A stretch of 64,000 bases of DNA from Rhyacophila brunnea (Eukaryota > Arthropoda > Insecta > Trichoptera > Rhyacophilidae): contig JAGYXB010001324.1 in assembly GCA_022495005.1 (NCBI GenBank), positions 1,922,001-1,986,000 of the forward strand, given 5' to 3'. Both the position numbers and the translations under genes were made by a program. This document shows, one piece after another, positions 33,985 to 44,690 of the stretch; positions within the stretch are counted from its first letter, which is position 1, and each line of letters begins with the position of its first letter. The notes beneath the pieces were generated by a model. It saw nothing but the letters and a program-made list of their open reading frames with translations, was not told the origin of the DNA and did not search any database.

Positions 33985-34370
33985 ACCCTTATGATTTTTT
34001 CTCGAAAATTCTGAGTACTAAATTCTACTACTAATTCATCCTGACACGCTCCAGCATCAAAACATAGGACAAATACACGGTCGTACTTCTTCCCTCGGTC
34101 CAACGCCACGACTCACCTCTCTCATCGTGTGATACTTGGAGTAAAAAGATCAAACACGGCGACGAAATCATAAAGGGTGCTCCACAAGAGTACGGGGTGT
34201 CAAATTCTCTAGCAACATCCGTAACACATGCCCAAGCATCGTGAAGCGTCTCTAAATTATTTAGAGCTGAGGTAGCTGCTCTAAGTAGTTGAGAGCCTGT
34301 TTGTAACGTGGCTGTACTAGTGTACCCCTAAGATTCGGTTTAGACATCGATTCTCAAAGCTCAAAGTTTA
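33985..34370 (-). pseudogene. Gustatory-receptor-like exon or relic
   Basis: On the minus strand 34327-34117 is open for 70 codons in a patch of clearly higher GC. It reads LLRAATSALNNLETLHDAWA, then VTDVAREFDTPYSC, then a hydrophobic stretch APFMISSPCLIFLLQ. The order 'L-x-x-LH-x-x-[WL]...EF...hydrophobic segment' is what insect gustatory receptors show between the last intracellular loop and transmembrane segment 6. A good donor (AGAG|GTGAGT) follows at 34117. Upstream, SFENRCLNRILG in another frame looks like the preceding loop, and downstream (to about 33990) LCFDAGACQDELVVEFST in a third frame resembles the C-E- segment before transmembrane 7. So it is either one exon or a frameshifted pseudogene. 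The final TYxxxxxQF motif was not found. Confidence 0.4.
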
Positions 34371-35534
34371 AAAGGTTAAGATGTCATTTCTCACAGTTGT
34401 ACAAGAGCACAGTTTGCACGCACGTGTTGAACAAACGAAATAGTTCCTTATTGATTCCAAAGATGATCGCATAAAAAATAAAGTCTACTGACATATCGGT
34501 GCGTGCATATTCATATTTATATGGAAAATTTTATCTATGTAACTCTTCTAATTAATAGTTTTATAAAATGGTAAATTAAAAAAAACACATTGTTTAAACC
34601 CTATATCTTTTGATTGGAAAATTATATATTGGTTAATTTTTTCCTTATGTCTGTAAAATTATCATTTATTTTTAATATTAAAATATACGATACGACCACA
34701 ATGAATATTATAAAAATAAAATATATCTTATTAATTCTGTAAATTCATTACACGTAGATACGCCGATTGTATTATGAACTCGTCCAGATAAAAGTCATTT
34801 GAACCCTTCAGTTGTCGTGATTGCTTCCCATTTGCCCGGCAACGGATGGAATTTACGTTCTTATATAATAATATAAGATCATGTCATCTGTAAGATGTTC
34901 AATATAAGGCACCTGCCTGCTTCACTGTATTTGAGGACTTTAATAAAATTTAATTAAATCCTTCATGAAATTACATTAAATTCTTCATGAAAAAAATAGT
35001 TGGTTCTGTGAAAATAATATTTTATGATACTCAATAATTGTAGATTATGGTAAATAAAAAATCTATATATTGAAAGTACTGAAATATTAAAATACTTAAT
35101 AAGGTTTAAGTATGTCTATAATGACGTATATGCTAGAATGCTCGCCTCTTTTTAAATAGGTCGTGGATAATAAATTAACCCGCGGTTTGGTTAAATTTTA
35201 CTCGAAATTTATTTGAACAGATATGACATTGTATATTTATATCTAGTGCACGAGACCAAAATAAGTTGGATGAAGAGCGTGGAACCAATTCTTAAAGAAA
35301 AAACCGATATTTCCACCGTGTAAACGTTAATTTTATTTTTTTTGAGTAAAAACGAAAAAAAAAAGATATTATAGTCAGTGAAAACTTTTCAGATTATATC
35401 AGAATTTCTCGGTGATAAGATAATAAAAATCATACAATATTTATACTTTAATATGTCTTCATTTATTTTAAATATTATGTTGATTATTAATTAGAAAACT
35501 ATAGTTCCGAATAAATTAATACAATTATAAATAA
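34371..35534. other. AT-rich sequence, no gene seen
   Basis: A slightly GC-richer patch at 34780-34860 has no convincing frame. Confidence 0.35.
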
Positions 35535-35640
35535 ACTATTTTTTATTCAACAAATAGTTTACAAGATTTAAGAATGTAACATTCTTTTATTGAACATACA
35601 TAATCTCGAGAGGCATAGGTTTGCATTCTGCTGGGTGTCG
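35535..35640. repeat. Copy of the 14.4-kb repeat module with degraded T-arm
   Basis: The segment with the palindrome aagaatgtaacattctt matches the complement of 14405-14480. Directly after it comes gcataggtttgcattctgctgggtgtcg (28 bases, in two parts: gcataggtttgcattc and tgctgggtgtcg), a weathered version of the T-arm at 14350. Confidence 0.5.
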
Positions 35641-35788
35641 TATTTTTTTCAAAAAGATTTTTTCTAATGGTTAATTATATATCACAGAAGTATTTTCATA
35701 TTATATATTATGTAGAATTATAAGTGTTTATTTTGTTTTTAAATCATAAACAAATGATCTCTTATTCACAACAATTAATAGCTAAGCA

Positions 35789-36030
35789 ATGAGTTTAGAT
35801 TACGTCGGAACAGTACATGGACTATGTAGGATTTATAATCTGAACGAAATATTAACAGAGTAGATGGCTGGATACATGAACTTTTTAATGAAGTTCTGAA
35901 TAGCTGTTTTTATGGCAGAATTTTTATAGTTGCACCTGACTTTGTAGGTAAGGATATATCTTTTACGACTGCAATAAAACCACTCGTTGAGGAGGATATA
36001 GTGTGGAAAAACGAACAGGTAGTGAAATAA
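35789..36030 (+). pseudogene. Unidentified coding relic or exon
   Basis: Two adjoining open frames look like protein. The first, 24 codons from ATG 35789 (MSLDYVGTVHGLCRIYNLNE...), stops at TAG 35861. The second, in another frame, runs from about 35860 to TAA 36028 (VDGWIHELFNEVLNSCFYGR, IFIVAPDFVGKDISFTTAIK, PLVEEDIVWKNEQ). An acceptor-like ttaacag precedes the second frame at 35858 and a donor-like CAG|GTAGTG lies at 36018. The amino-acid composition is balanced, unlike chance frames here. I do not recognise the protein. It could be an exon, a frameshifted pseudogene, or a piece of an unknown mobile element. Confidence 0.3.
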
Positions 36031-37494
36031 TGCCTTCTTTGTTTATTCTAATTTAAAATATGTAAATAAATAATTAATTTAAAAAGTTATTGGCAGGTTT
36101 ATATTATTACAAATTTTAAAGGTATGAATAAACTTCCAATATTATAATATGTATAAAATAATCTTTATTAAGTAGGTGCCTACTTCTATTTTTCAATGCA
36201 TCGTAAAAAAATCAATCAAAATGAATAATTTGGAATACTTATGTTAGGGACTTAACTCAGAAAATCTGGAGACTTTGTAAGAAAGATGTATGTATTACTA
36301 TTATACCTAGTCTATTCTCATTTTTGGAATGAACATTATATGATTGCATAAAATAATAACATATGTATCTACAGTTAATTTGCCGTTATTATTTCAACAA
36401 AATGCGTACTGTATATTATATTTAATTTTTAGTTCACATTATATAAGGTAAGGTTTAGTTAGGCTATTATCTGATGGATTTTGAAATTTAACCATAATTG
36501 CAATATTTTGCATCATAAGTTTTGGTCATGATGTATATCTTTTTAAAATGGTTTAATATCTCATTATCAAGTTTAGTGTGGAATCAATATGAAAAACACA
36601 ACGTGCATAATGATTTTTCTTGAATTATAATAATTTATTGTAACGTAATAATTGTTCATAATAATAATTATTTTTGATTTTATATCTTTGATAACAATAA
36701 TATTAACAAACATTGATTGTGATATAGGACATTACAATATTATCATAATATATGTCATAGTTATAAACCTTCATGAATAACTAACACTAAAAATACTTAT
36801 TACACTTCTAAATTTTATATACTTACAACCGCAAAAATATGAAAATGATTTTTCCTAACACGCTATAAACGCCTTAAAATAACATTAGCTTGAGAACGTT
36901 ATGGTATTTTTCCCTAGATATTTGCCGTGTACGCAATTTGGAGCTGTTGAGCATGTTTCTTTTTAGAAGCTACAAAAAGGAGAGGCCTTTTTATGTCACA
37001 TGCAGGATTTAAGCACAGCTAAGCCCAAATAAATCGCCAGGATGCCGGTATAGAACGCTCTTTCGAGGTGAGTAAATGTTCAGAGTGGTTGTTAAGACAT
37101 TCTCAAGAGACAGGCGATATTTTGAATGTTAGTATGTTGGTTATCGGTGCTAATTTACTTAGAAATTATGAACTTATATTGTCCCCAAATTATTAGAAGA
37201 GGCAATATTTATAAAACCATAATTTATTATTGGAAACACTAACTTTAAAAACACACACAAAAAAAACTTGAAATATAACTATACAAATACTAACCTAATA
37301 ATTATGACATTTATTTAGCAAATTTAAATGCGACTCATTTACTCACTACTTTTGTCAATAAATAAATCACATTGATATCAACTGTACGCATTAGAAACTG
37401 ATTCACCTGAGGTATAAAATGTGGTAAGGGAGCCACAATATTGGGCGGGCCATTTGTCAAAACACCTAAATATCCGAGAGACTTTTCTTCATTA
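36031..37494. other. AT-rich sequence with one unexplained open frame
   Basis: At about 37030-37195 on the plus strand a frame of about 55 codons (RQDAGIERSFEVSKCSEWLL, RHSQETGDILNVSML...) is open and has balanced composition. Upstream codons in the same frame (GLFMSHAGFKHS) are separated by a stop. Not recognised. Confidence 0.3.
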
Positions 37495-37640
37495 GACCAG
37501 AAAGAAAATGGAGTGTCGGAAGACCTACACTGCAGTGGTTTTCGAGTAAAGAAAGAGAAATCGTATCCTTGCGGCGAAAGCAGTGCAGGGAGCTTGCGGT
37601 AGACAGAAGCGTTTCCCGGAAGCAACCAGAATTCACATTG
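37495..37640 (+). pseudogene. LINE C-terminal tail remnant
   Basis: Plus-strand codons WSVGRPTLQWF and RRKQCRELAVDRSVSRK match the tail pattern GRP-x-RW...W-x-A-x-DR-x-W-RK shared by many LINE ORF2 proteins. About 45 codons; no RT domain is nearby. Confidence 0.45.
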
Positions 37641-37751
37641 GGAAGTAATGAATTGAATTGAATAGATACTACCATAACCTATTTTCATGCAATTACTTTA
37701 GTTATTAATATAATGTAATAAAACTATGTAATATTATTATTGTTATCAGTC

Positions 37752-38300
37752 ATTGGCAAGCCGTCGAGGTAGGCTGTTATGATTCAACATAAATAGTGCA
37801 CACTAAATTCTGTCAGTCAAAATTATTTGTTTTCATTGAACCAAGAATACAATTTTCAGATTAGTTTTTAAACATCAATTAAACCCTGCCTAAACCAAAC
37901 CATAATAGCTTAGTCATACTATGGGTGATCCGCCAAAATAGTGCACACTTTTCAGTCACACTTATTTTTTGTTTTCATTTAAGATAGTGTTATTAAACCC
38001 TGTCTAAAACAAACCATAACCGATAAAATATTCTTCCATCTATGAAGTGTCTAAAATTATGTATGGTTTAATGACATAACTTTACATATTTTATAAATAA
38101 ACGAATATTTTTTTACTATGATCTACCATGGCTTGGATTAAGCAGGGTTTGCTTGAATTAAAAAAAAACTAACACTGTCTAAACATTGTAATTTAAGTTC
38201 AATGAAAACAAATACTTTTGATTGATAAAATATAATATGCACTATGTATATCGGATATTACAGCATAACAGCTCCACCCTTCGCCACTATTATCAGTGTA
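37752..38300. mobile_element. hAT-type element of family M1, rearranged copy
   Basis: Carries family M1 blocks (gaggtaggctgttatgatt near the left end, cattgaaccaagaatac, taaaccctgcctaaacc, and complements at the right near 38210-38280). The first 160 bases are partly repeated at 37925-38010, so it may be two overlapping copies. Ends are too diverged to find a duplication. Confidence 0.55.
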
Positions 38301-38831
38301 CTGAAGAAAATTAAATAATACGTAGGTAGGTAAAAATATTATTCTATTATGATATTACACACATTGATAATATAGATAGAATGCGTTTTACTTAACGGTA
38401 GATTCTGCATGAAATACAGAATATAATATTAAAGTTATAGTTTATTAACAACTGATAATACACAGAGTTGCGTATATACATTAAATTATATATTTTATTA
38501 TATCCCTGGAATTTTAATTGGTTACAAAATAATCGTGTTTTTTCATGTTTTGATAAATCGTAAATAACCGGACGCTTTTCAATTGTCAATATTTGAATTT
38601 TCAGCTTAAATTTTAATTCTCACGTTGAATATGTTGTAGATAATGAGAAAATAAATTAATATAATAGTATTAAATGGTTTTTTATTAATAAACGTGTATA
38701 CATAATAATTTTAAATTCAAAGAATCGACTATATTATAGATATTAGACACACTGTTTTTTTACACTGTGGCTTTGTGTTTTGGATCCAATAAAATATTAT
38801 GATTACTTAAACAAAACAATATATCTCTTAA

Positions 38832-40182
38832 GGGTGGACGTGCTCAGCGTAGGTCAAAATGGAGCTTTTTTCTATTTTTAAAGCATGATCCTGGACATTA
38901 CTTAAACGTTGTAGATAATCTATTTATATAATTTTGAAACCCTATTATCCTTTATATTTATTTTAAACATTTGATGACTGCATAAAGTATTTTTATTACA
39001 TAAAATAGTATTCTTTTAAACCTCTCGCTCTAATGTTTTAGAATATAGTCATATTTCAGTACATAAATGTGCAGTGGTGTTAAGATTTTTTACATTTATT
39101 AATTTTTAAGCGCATTTATTAAACCATCAGTATAATTTATGTTGACATAATTGCAGTGAAATATTTACGATAAAAAATTATATTGATAATCCGAAATTTG
39201 ACAAGAATTAGGCATTTTATTATTCAAAAAATAGGCAAGATTTACACATTTAAAGATAAGTCTAAAGATACTTATTATAAGCTATGTTTTTGACCATTCA
39301 AGTGTGATAAATATCCTACGAATAATGATTGCTTTATAATAATTATTGACCTAAGAATAAGGTAGTGTTTTTTTGAAATACGCCATTGCTTTTGGTATTC
39401 CCCAGTAGTTAAGCTACAACATACGGCCGTAGCCATAAATTGACAAACTATAATTGAAGTAGGGAGTAAAATGATGTTAACGTGCGTGTTGGAACATGCA
39501 CCTGACCGATTTTTTTTAAACGGTATATGTTCAAACACGCGCGTAACATCATTTTACTCCTTACTTCAATTATAGTTTGTCAATTTATGGCTACGGCCAT
39601 ATTTTGTAGCTTAACCACTGGGGAATGCCAAAAGAAATGGCGTATTTCAAAAAAATACTACCTTATTCTTAGGTCAATAATTATTATAAAGCAATCATTA
39701 TTCATAGGATGTTTATCATACTTGAATGGTAAAAGACATAGATTATAATCAGTATCTTTAGAATTATCTTTAAATGTGTTAATCTTGCCCATTTTTTGAA
39801 TAATAAAATGCCTAATTCTTGTCAAATTTCGGATCACAGAGATTATCAATATAATTTTTTATCGTAAATATTTCACTATAATAATGTCGACATAAATTAT
39901 ACTGATGGTTTTTTAAATGCGTTTAAAAATTAATAAATGTAAAAAATCTTAACACCACTGCACATTTATGTACTGAAACATGACTATATTCTAAAACATT
40001 AGAGCAAGAGGTTTAAAAGAATACTATTGTATGTAATAAAAATACTTTATGCAGTCATCAAATGTTTAAAATACATATAAAAGATAATAAGGCTTCTAAA
40101 TTATATAAAAAGATTATCTACAACGTTTAAGAGATGTCCAGGATCATGCTTTGAAAATAGAAAAAAGCTCAATTTTGACCTA
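38832..40182. mobile_element. Fold-back element FB1, nearly complete palindrome
   Basis: Two arms of about 670 bases mirror each other around about 39509. The left end reads gggtggacgtgctcagcg after TTAA (38828-38831). The right arm stops a few bases short of the expected end (gaccta at about 40182), so its TTAA is lost. Arms carry conserved blocks such as acatacggccgtagcc and cctctcgctctaatg. Mirrored ORFs of 87 and 73 codons in the two arms are discussed under rejected items. Confidence 0.88.
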
Positions 40183-40468
40183 TTATCAATTATTTATCAA
40201 TCCTACAATAATCTTTTTTGCAAAGCATATTTACATACATACGAAAATTTGTATTTAATAATAAATTTTGATAATGAATGTTTCTTAATATGTTTTCAAT
40301 TTCTTTTTTATCTTTTAGCGGATATAAAAAATAAATAAAATAATTGATGTTGTCATTTTCGTACTTTTTTATGGTGGCGAGATAAGTGCACCCCCCCTGT
40401 TTGCACAACTTACACACTAGTCCGTGGGTTTTCCCAAATCACCCATGGTGGGCCCTATTGACACGCAG
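40183..40468. other. AT-rich spacer
   Basis: No gene seen up to about 40380, after which the sequence becomes GC-rich towards the exon candidate. Confidence 0.4.
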
Positions 40469-40612
40469 TAAAACAGCCAATCAGACAGTAACGTGCGGGA
40501 AGCCTGTTTTACGGCACCCTATCGTAAAGTTGCGCGATCTGATTACACTTGGATCTGACGCAAATGACTGCTTTTCCGGCTGCCTGACAAACATCAAACT
40601 AGAAGGCGTCGC
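40469..40612 (+). CDS. Possible exon of a laminin-G-domain protein
   Basis: A GC-rich island in AT-rich surroundings, with an open frame ending ...ITLGSDANDCFSGCLTNIKL then EGVA, directly followed by a strong splice donor (GC|GTGAGT, at 40613). The phrase CFSGCLTNIKLEG is like the conserved end of laminin-G domains (F-x-GC[LI]-x-N[IL]-x-[IL]-x-G). Acceptors that keep the frame are at 40468 (acacgcag) or 40488 (cagacag). Only this one exon is seen; neighbours would be long distances away, or it may be a stranded fragment. The upstream part of the frame (TVTCGKPVLRHPIVKLRDL) is not diagnostic. Confidence 0.35.
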
Positions 40613-42924
40613 GTGAGTGACACATGTGTGGATGCTTTTCACGAAGTATATACGTACCATTTGGAGAATACGTATGAATAACTTAACAGAGAATTAAATT
40701 TATCTTATGCAATGAGCCATAGGTAAGGAATATCTGAAATGATTCATTATAACTATTATATTCACTTGGGTTTTGAGACAATTGGAACATTCCGTTAAAA
40801 AATGTGGCATGTAGGTATTTGTCATCACAAAATAAAAGCGTGAAATATACGCACACCAACTGACAACATTGCAAAAATACCAACTCCACTCGTCTCTCCA
40901 TTAGTTCTTGCAAAATGTAAAAAAAAAATGGCATACCTATTATAAAATAATAAAAATAAAATTATGATAATTTTAATAAATATTTTATGAGTTTCCTACA
41001 GTGTTCTCCCTGTAGAAATTAGAAATACAATGTGGTCTTTGTTTAAGCTATACTTAACCAAACAACGGAACAGAGGATTAAATCATCATATATGTATTTA
41101 GTATTGTAGCTTCATATTATTAATATTTATAAAAAAAATGATAAATTTGCCTAAATTAAAAAAAAGGTTGTTTATAAGGTAAATAAATGTCTTTGCTGCT
41201 AAGGTACTATGATGTTTTTCTTTTACTTTCAATTCCACAAATTATTTCATGTTTGTAATTGAAATGAATACTAAGATGTTATTAAAGATTGAAAGAAGAT
41301 ATGAAAAGATTGAATTGATAATAGGGTACATCAAAAATATATAGGCATAAGTTTCACAAAATTACATGGTACTTCTAATATTATTACTATTGTAATCATG
41401 GTAATACCATTTTATATTGCTTTAACTTTGCAGCATATCTAAGTCACTTAGGTTTGACAAAATATATTCCTAAATATCAATGCGGGCGCGACAATGAAAA
41501 TATAATTCTTGCCATCAGGGAATGTCTGTTTATGATAGTCATGTAAAGATTTCACTATCACCATTTATTTAGAGTTGTTTAGAGCTCATCCAAACATCAA
41601 TGCGTTTTTATATTATATCCAAAAGTTTCTGAAATGAATGTATTCTGTAAGTATGAATAATACATCACATATTATTGTAGTTAAACTTTAATATGATGCC
41701 CCACTATGAATAGTATGTATTTTTGTAATCCATAATCTTGTATAAATGGAATCCAATATCAGTGTATACATGTACAGCTAAATTAATTAATTAATAAGTC
41801 TCAGCTGAGACTTAATGTGTTAAAATGATAATGATAATACTAAGAGTAACTCAAAATATATTATATCTAGGTATATAAAAATATATAAAAAAAAATTATC
41901 ATCTAAATCTAAAGTAATAAATCTCAACAAACCCAATACCGAAAATATAAATATACCTACAAACAAATTATTAAATAATATTTATTTTATTTTAAACGTG
42001 TTTAATGAGTAAACAAAGCTATTAATTATTTATTAATTTGACAAATCGATAAGAATTTTAATGCAATATAATGTGTATTGTAATTCTTATAATGAAGACC
42101 CGTTCAAACTGTTAGTAAGAGAACCAATATTTTATGATAATTATTCTCTATGAATAACAGTTTTATTTATCAGATTGACTGTTATAAACTGCTAAAAATT
42201 GTCGCATAAATGATAGAATACAAATAAATGCTAGAACATGTCGCCAGTTTTCAATTGCTTTATATCAATCATTGCTGTTAACAATTTATTACTGTACGAG
42301 GCTATTCATGAGCGAGAAAAAGCATACGAATCAAGAGAGGTAACGATGAATAATACCTCTGCAGGAAAAAGCTCGTCGATATTTAAGGTGGAAATTTTCC
42401 AACGCGAATGGTTGAAAACATTGATAAAATCTGGTTGAAAAATGACTAGGCTTATGGAATTAATATGCGATCATTAAAATATGGCATATAAATATTATGA
42501 CAATTTATATTATTATAATATGTATGTTCTGATTGATTTAATTTAAATAGAATAGTGCAAAACTTAAATCAATTATTAGCATTAAAATTATATCAAGTAC
42601 CCTCGATCGATAGTATTAATTTTCTAATATGTATGTGTTTAATATTGTATTGAAATAAGTTATACACAAAAGATAAGAATGTAGCAGAAGAATATAATTT
42701 TGACGTTGTATTAGTAAGCAATATTATCAGCAGCTACGGTAGCGGGATAGAGTAGAACTTTTCGCTTATGATTAGTATGATTGTATTTTGCTATGTATCT
42801 ATTATTACTGACCATTATGCGTACTTACTACGGCTCCAAACTACGGAGGCAAAATATTCGGCCATCGAGTAATTTAGAGCAACCTAGGCAATACGGGGTG
42901 TATATAGATACCTTTGATTCTTGA
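40613..42924. other. AT-rich sequence, no clear gene
   Basis: If the exon before it is real, this is intron. A 66-codon frame at 42238-42438 (LLLYEAIHEREKAYESREV...) has a hydrophobic start and a balanced composition but no motif I know. Confidence 0.3.
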
Positions 42925-43400
42925 TGTTCCAATCCTATGTATGCTTTAGCCTCCTCCAGTATCAGGCCTCATTTAAATCTTTTCAAAGAATTTTCTCCAG
43001 TTTAGAACTCTCAGAGTCTTTAAATCTAACTCGATACTATCTCTCCCTCTTGTACGAGGTCAACCAGGTCTTTGATTGCAATTCTTTTTGCTGAATAATA
43101 GTTTCTTTGTCATGCGTGACTCGTCCACCTCGTGTACATGGCGCAGCCATCTAAAACTACTCAATGTGATGAACTGCTTGATATGCGGGCTCCCCCACAG
43201 TTTTTAATCATATATCCATCTTCACACCTACTGTGTATCTTTAATAGGCTCAAATGAGACTCATTCTTTACATATTTTTGTCATGCATCAGGCCCTCAAA
43301 CCATATGTAACAAATTATCTTATTTACGTTTTGTACATGTTGTATTGTTGCAAGTATTGTTTTGAACGTAGTACTTTCATTAGACCGAAGCGACATTATT
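42925..43400 (-). pseudogene. LINE-A-family C-terminal tail relic
   Basis: Minus-strand codons read FRWLRHVHEVDESRMTKKLL, then PRTRGRDSIELDLKTLRVL with NWRKFFEK, then ILEEAKAYIGL. This is the RLRW-GHV tail of a LINE with an ending shared with LINE-A at 12.7 kb. One stop follows the QRPG motif and at least one frameshift is needed. The RT domain is not visible. Confidence 0.6.
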
Positions 43401-44409
43401 GTTTCCAGTTTAATTTCGATTTCTAGACTACTGCCACTATTAATAGACTACCTCTGGTACACGGAATTGTTAATCCTCTCAAAAGCGATATTTTTACCTC
43501 TGAAAGTACCTCGAATCTGTCCAGTCATGTGAATACTACCATAATAATATAATATTATGTTTTAAAAGTTGTAAAGGCATAAAAAAACTGGCGTTTTCTT
43601 CAATATATTCAATTCAATTAGTCATAATATATTAGGTGGGGTCGGTAGGTCAAGCTCCAGTTTTGTTTCTTTGAATATTTCTGATTCTTTGATGATTAAA
43701 TATGACAAAAAATGTATTTAGAATTAATAATGTAATTATGAAATTATCGACTTAAAGATTATATTATATAAGTAATAATGTTCATGAAAAAGTATGAACA
43801 CGCGTGGATACGCATACGCGTTAAAATAGAATAATAAAGCTTTTAAACACATATAACACTTTTTTTGTTTACATAGTTTTCTCACTTTAGAAGCTTTCAA
43901 CAAGATCGTTACAGCTTTTTAGATACCGCGCGAATACGTTGAAAATGATGAATAGGTCAAAAAGTTACCTAGGATAAGCACTAGAGTACGATGTAAACCC
44001 GCTTTCTCAAGTCAATCGAGCCTTAGGCTAAGCTCAGGTATCTTGAAAGCTGCGTAAGGTATGTGAACAGACAACCTATCAGAGCGGATTAATAGATGTC
44101 GTAAAACACACGACCCTTCGTGATTAGTTCGTGGTAACTTTTATGCACTTAGTAGTAATAAATAGTAAATATTTTTTATTCTATGAATGTTGTTTGATTT
44201 TTATTTTTTTAATTTGTATTTTTTGTATATTTACCACTCATTATAACGATATGAGATAGAGAGAGAAATATAACTTATAATAATATTATAAATGGGCAGC
44301 TAATAAAATTTTCATGTTACAAATTGAACGGAGGGACAATTTTTAATGAGTTCATTGGGTTTAGAAATGAATAAAATTTGAAACAATTTTTTAAAAATAA
44401 TTTTATATT
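43401..44409. other. No gene seen
   Basis: Moderate GC at 43960-44130 with stops in all frames. Otherwise AT-rich. Confidence 0.35.
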
Positions 44410-44690
44410 ATTACCATCATCAGCGAGATAAATTCAATGTGGAATGAATGTCTCTCCATGCTGATTCCATTCCTGTAGGTCTGATGTATTACTATAATTA
44501 TGAAAATTGGTGATATTGTATATATATTTATATCATATGGGTCAATCTACTGCTAGATGAAGGTTTCTCCACGCCTAATCCATTCCTCTCATTTTTCGTC
44601 AACGTTTGCAGGTTTACGAGGCAACTGGCTATTGCCATCTTATTCCGCTAGTTGTTTTAAATATTCCACGTTTGGATGCGGAAATACCTA
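44410..44690 (-). mobile_element. RTE-like 3' end, two degraded fragments
   Basis: Minus-strand remains of the family at 24976-25205: catcatcagc followed by a ctctccatgctgattcc block at 44420-44480, and a better match (ctactgctagatgaagg, ctccacgcc) at 44540-44690. The two parts may be two old copies or one disrupted copy. Confidence 0.5.

Noticed and set aside
37335..37688. 117-codon minus-strand open frame
   Set aside because: The plus strand of the same stretch carries a LINE tail (GRPTLQW, RELAVDR), which explains the GC content.
39275..39748. Mirrored open frames of 87 and 73 codons in the two arms of FB1, with a similar one at 61954-62196
   Set aside because: They encode the same peptide because the arms are inverted copies. 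The equivalent positions in the 22.9- and 52.6-kb arms have a TGA (gaatgac in place of gaatgcc), so the frame is not conserved and is probably fortuitous.
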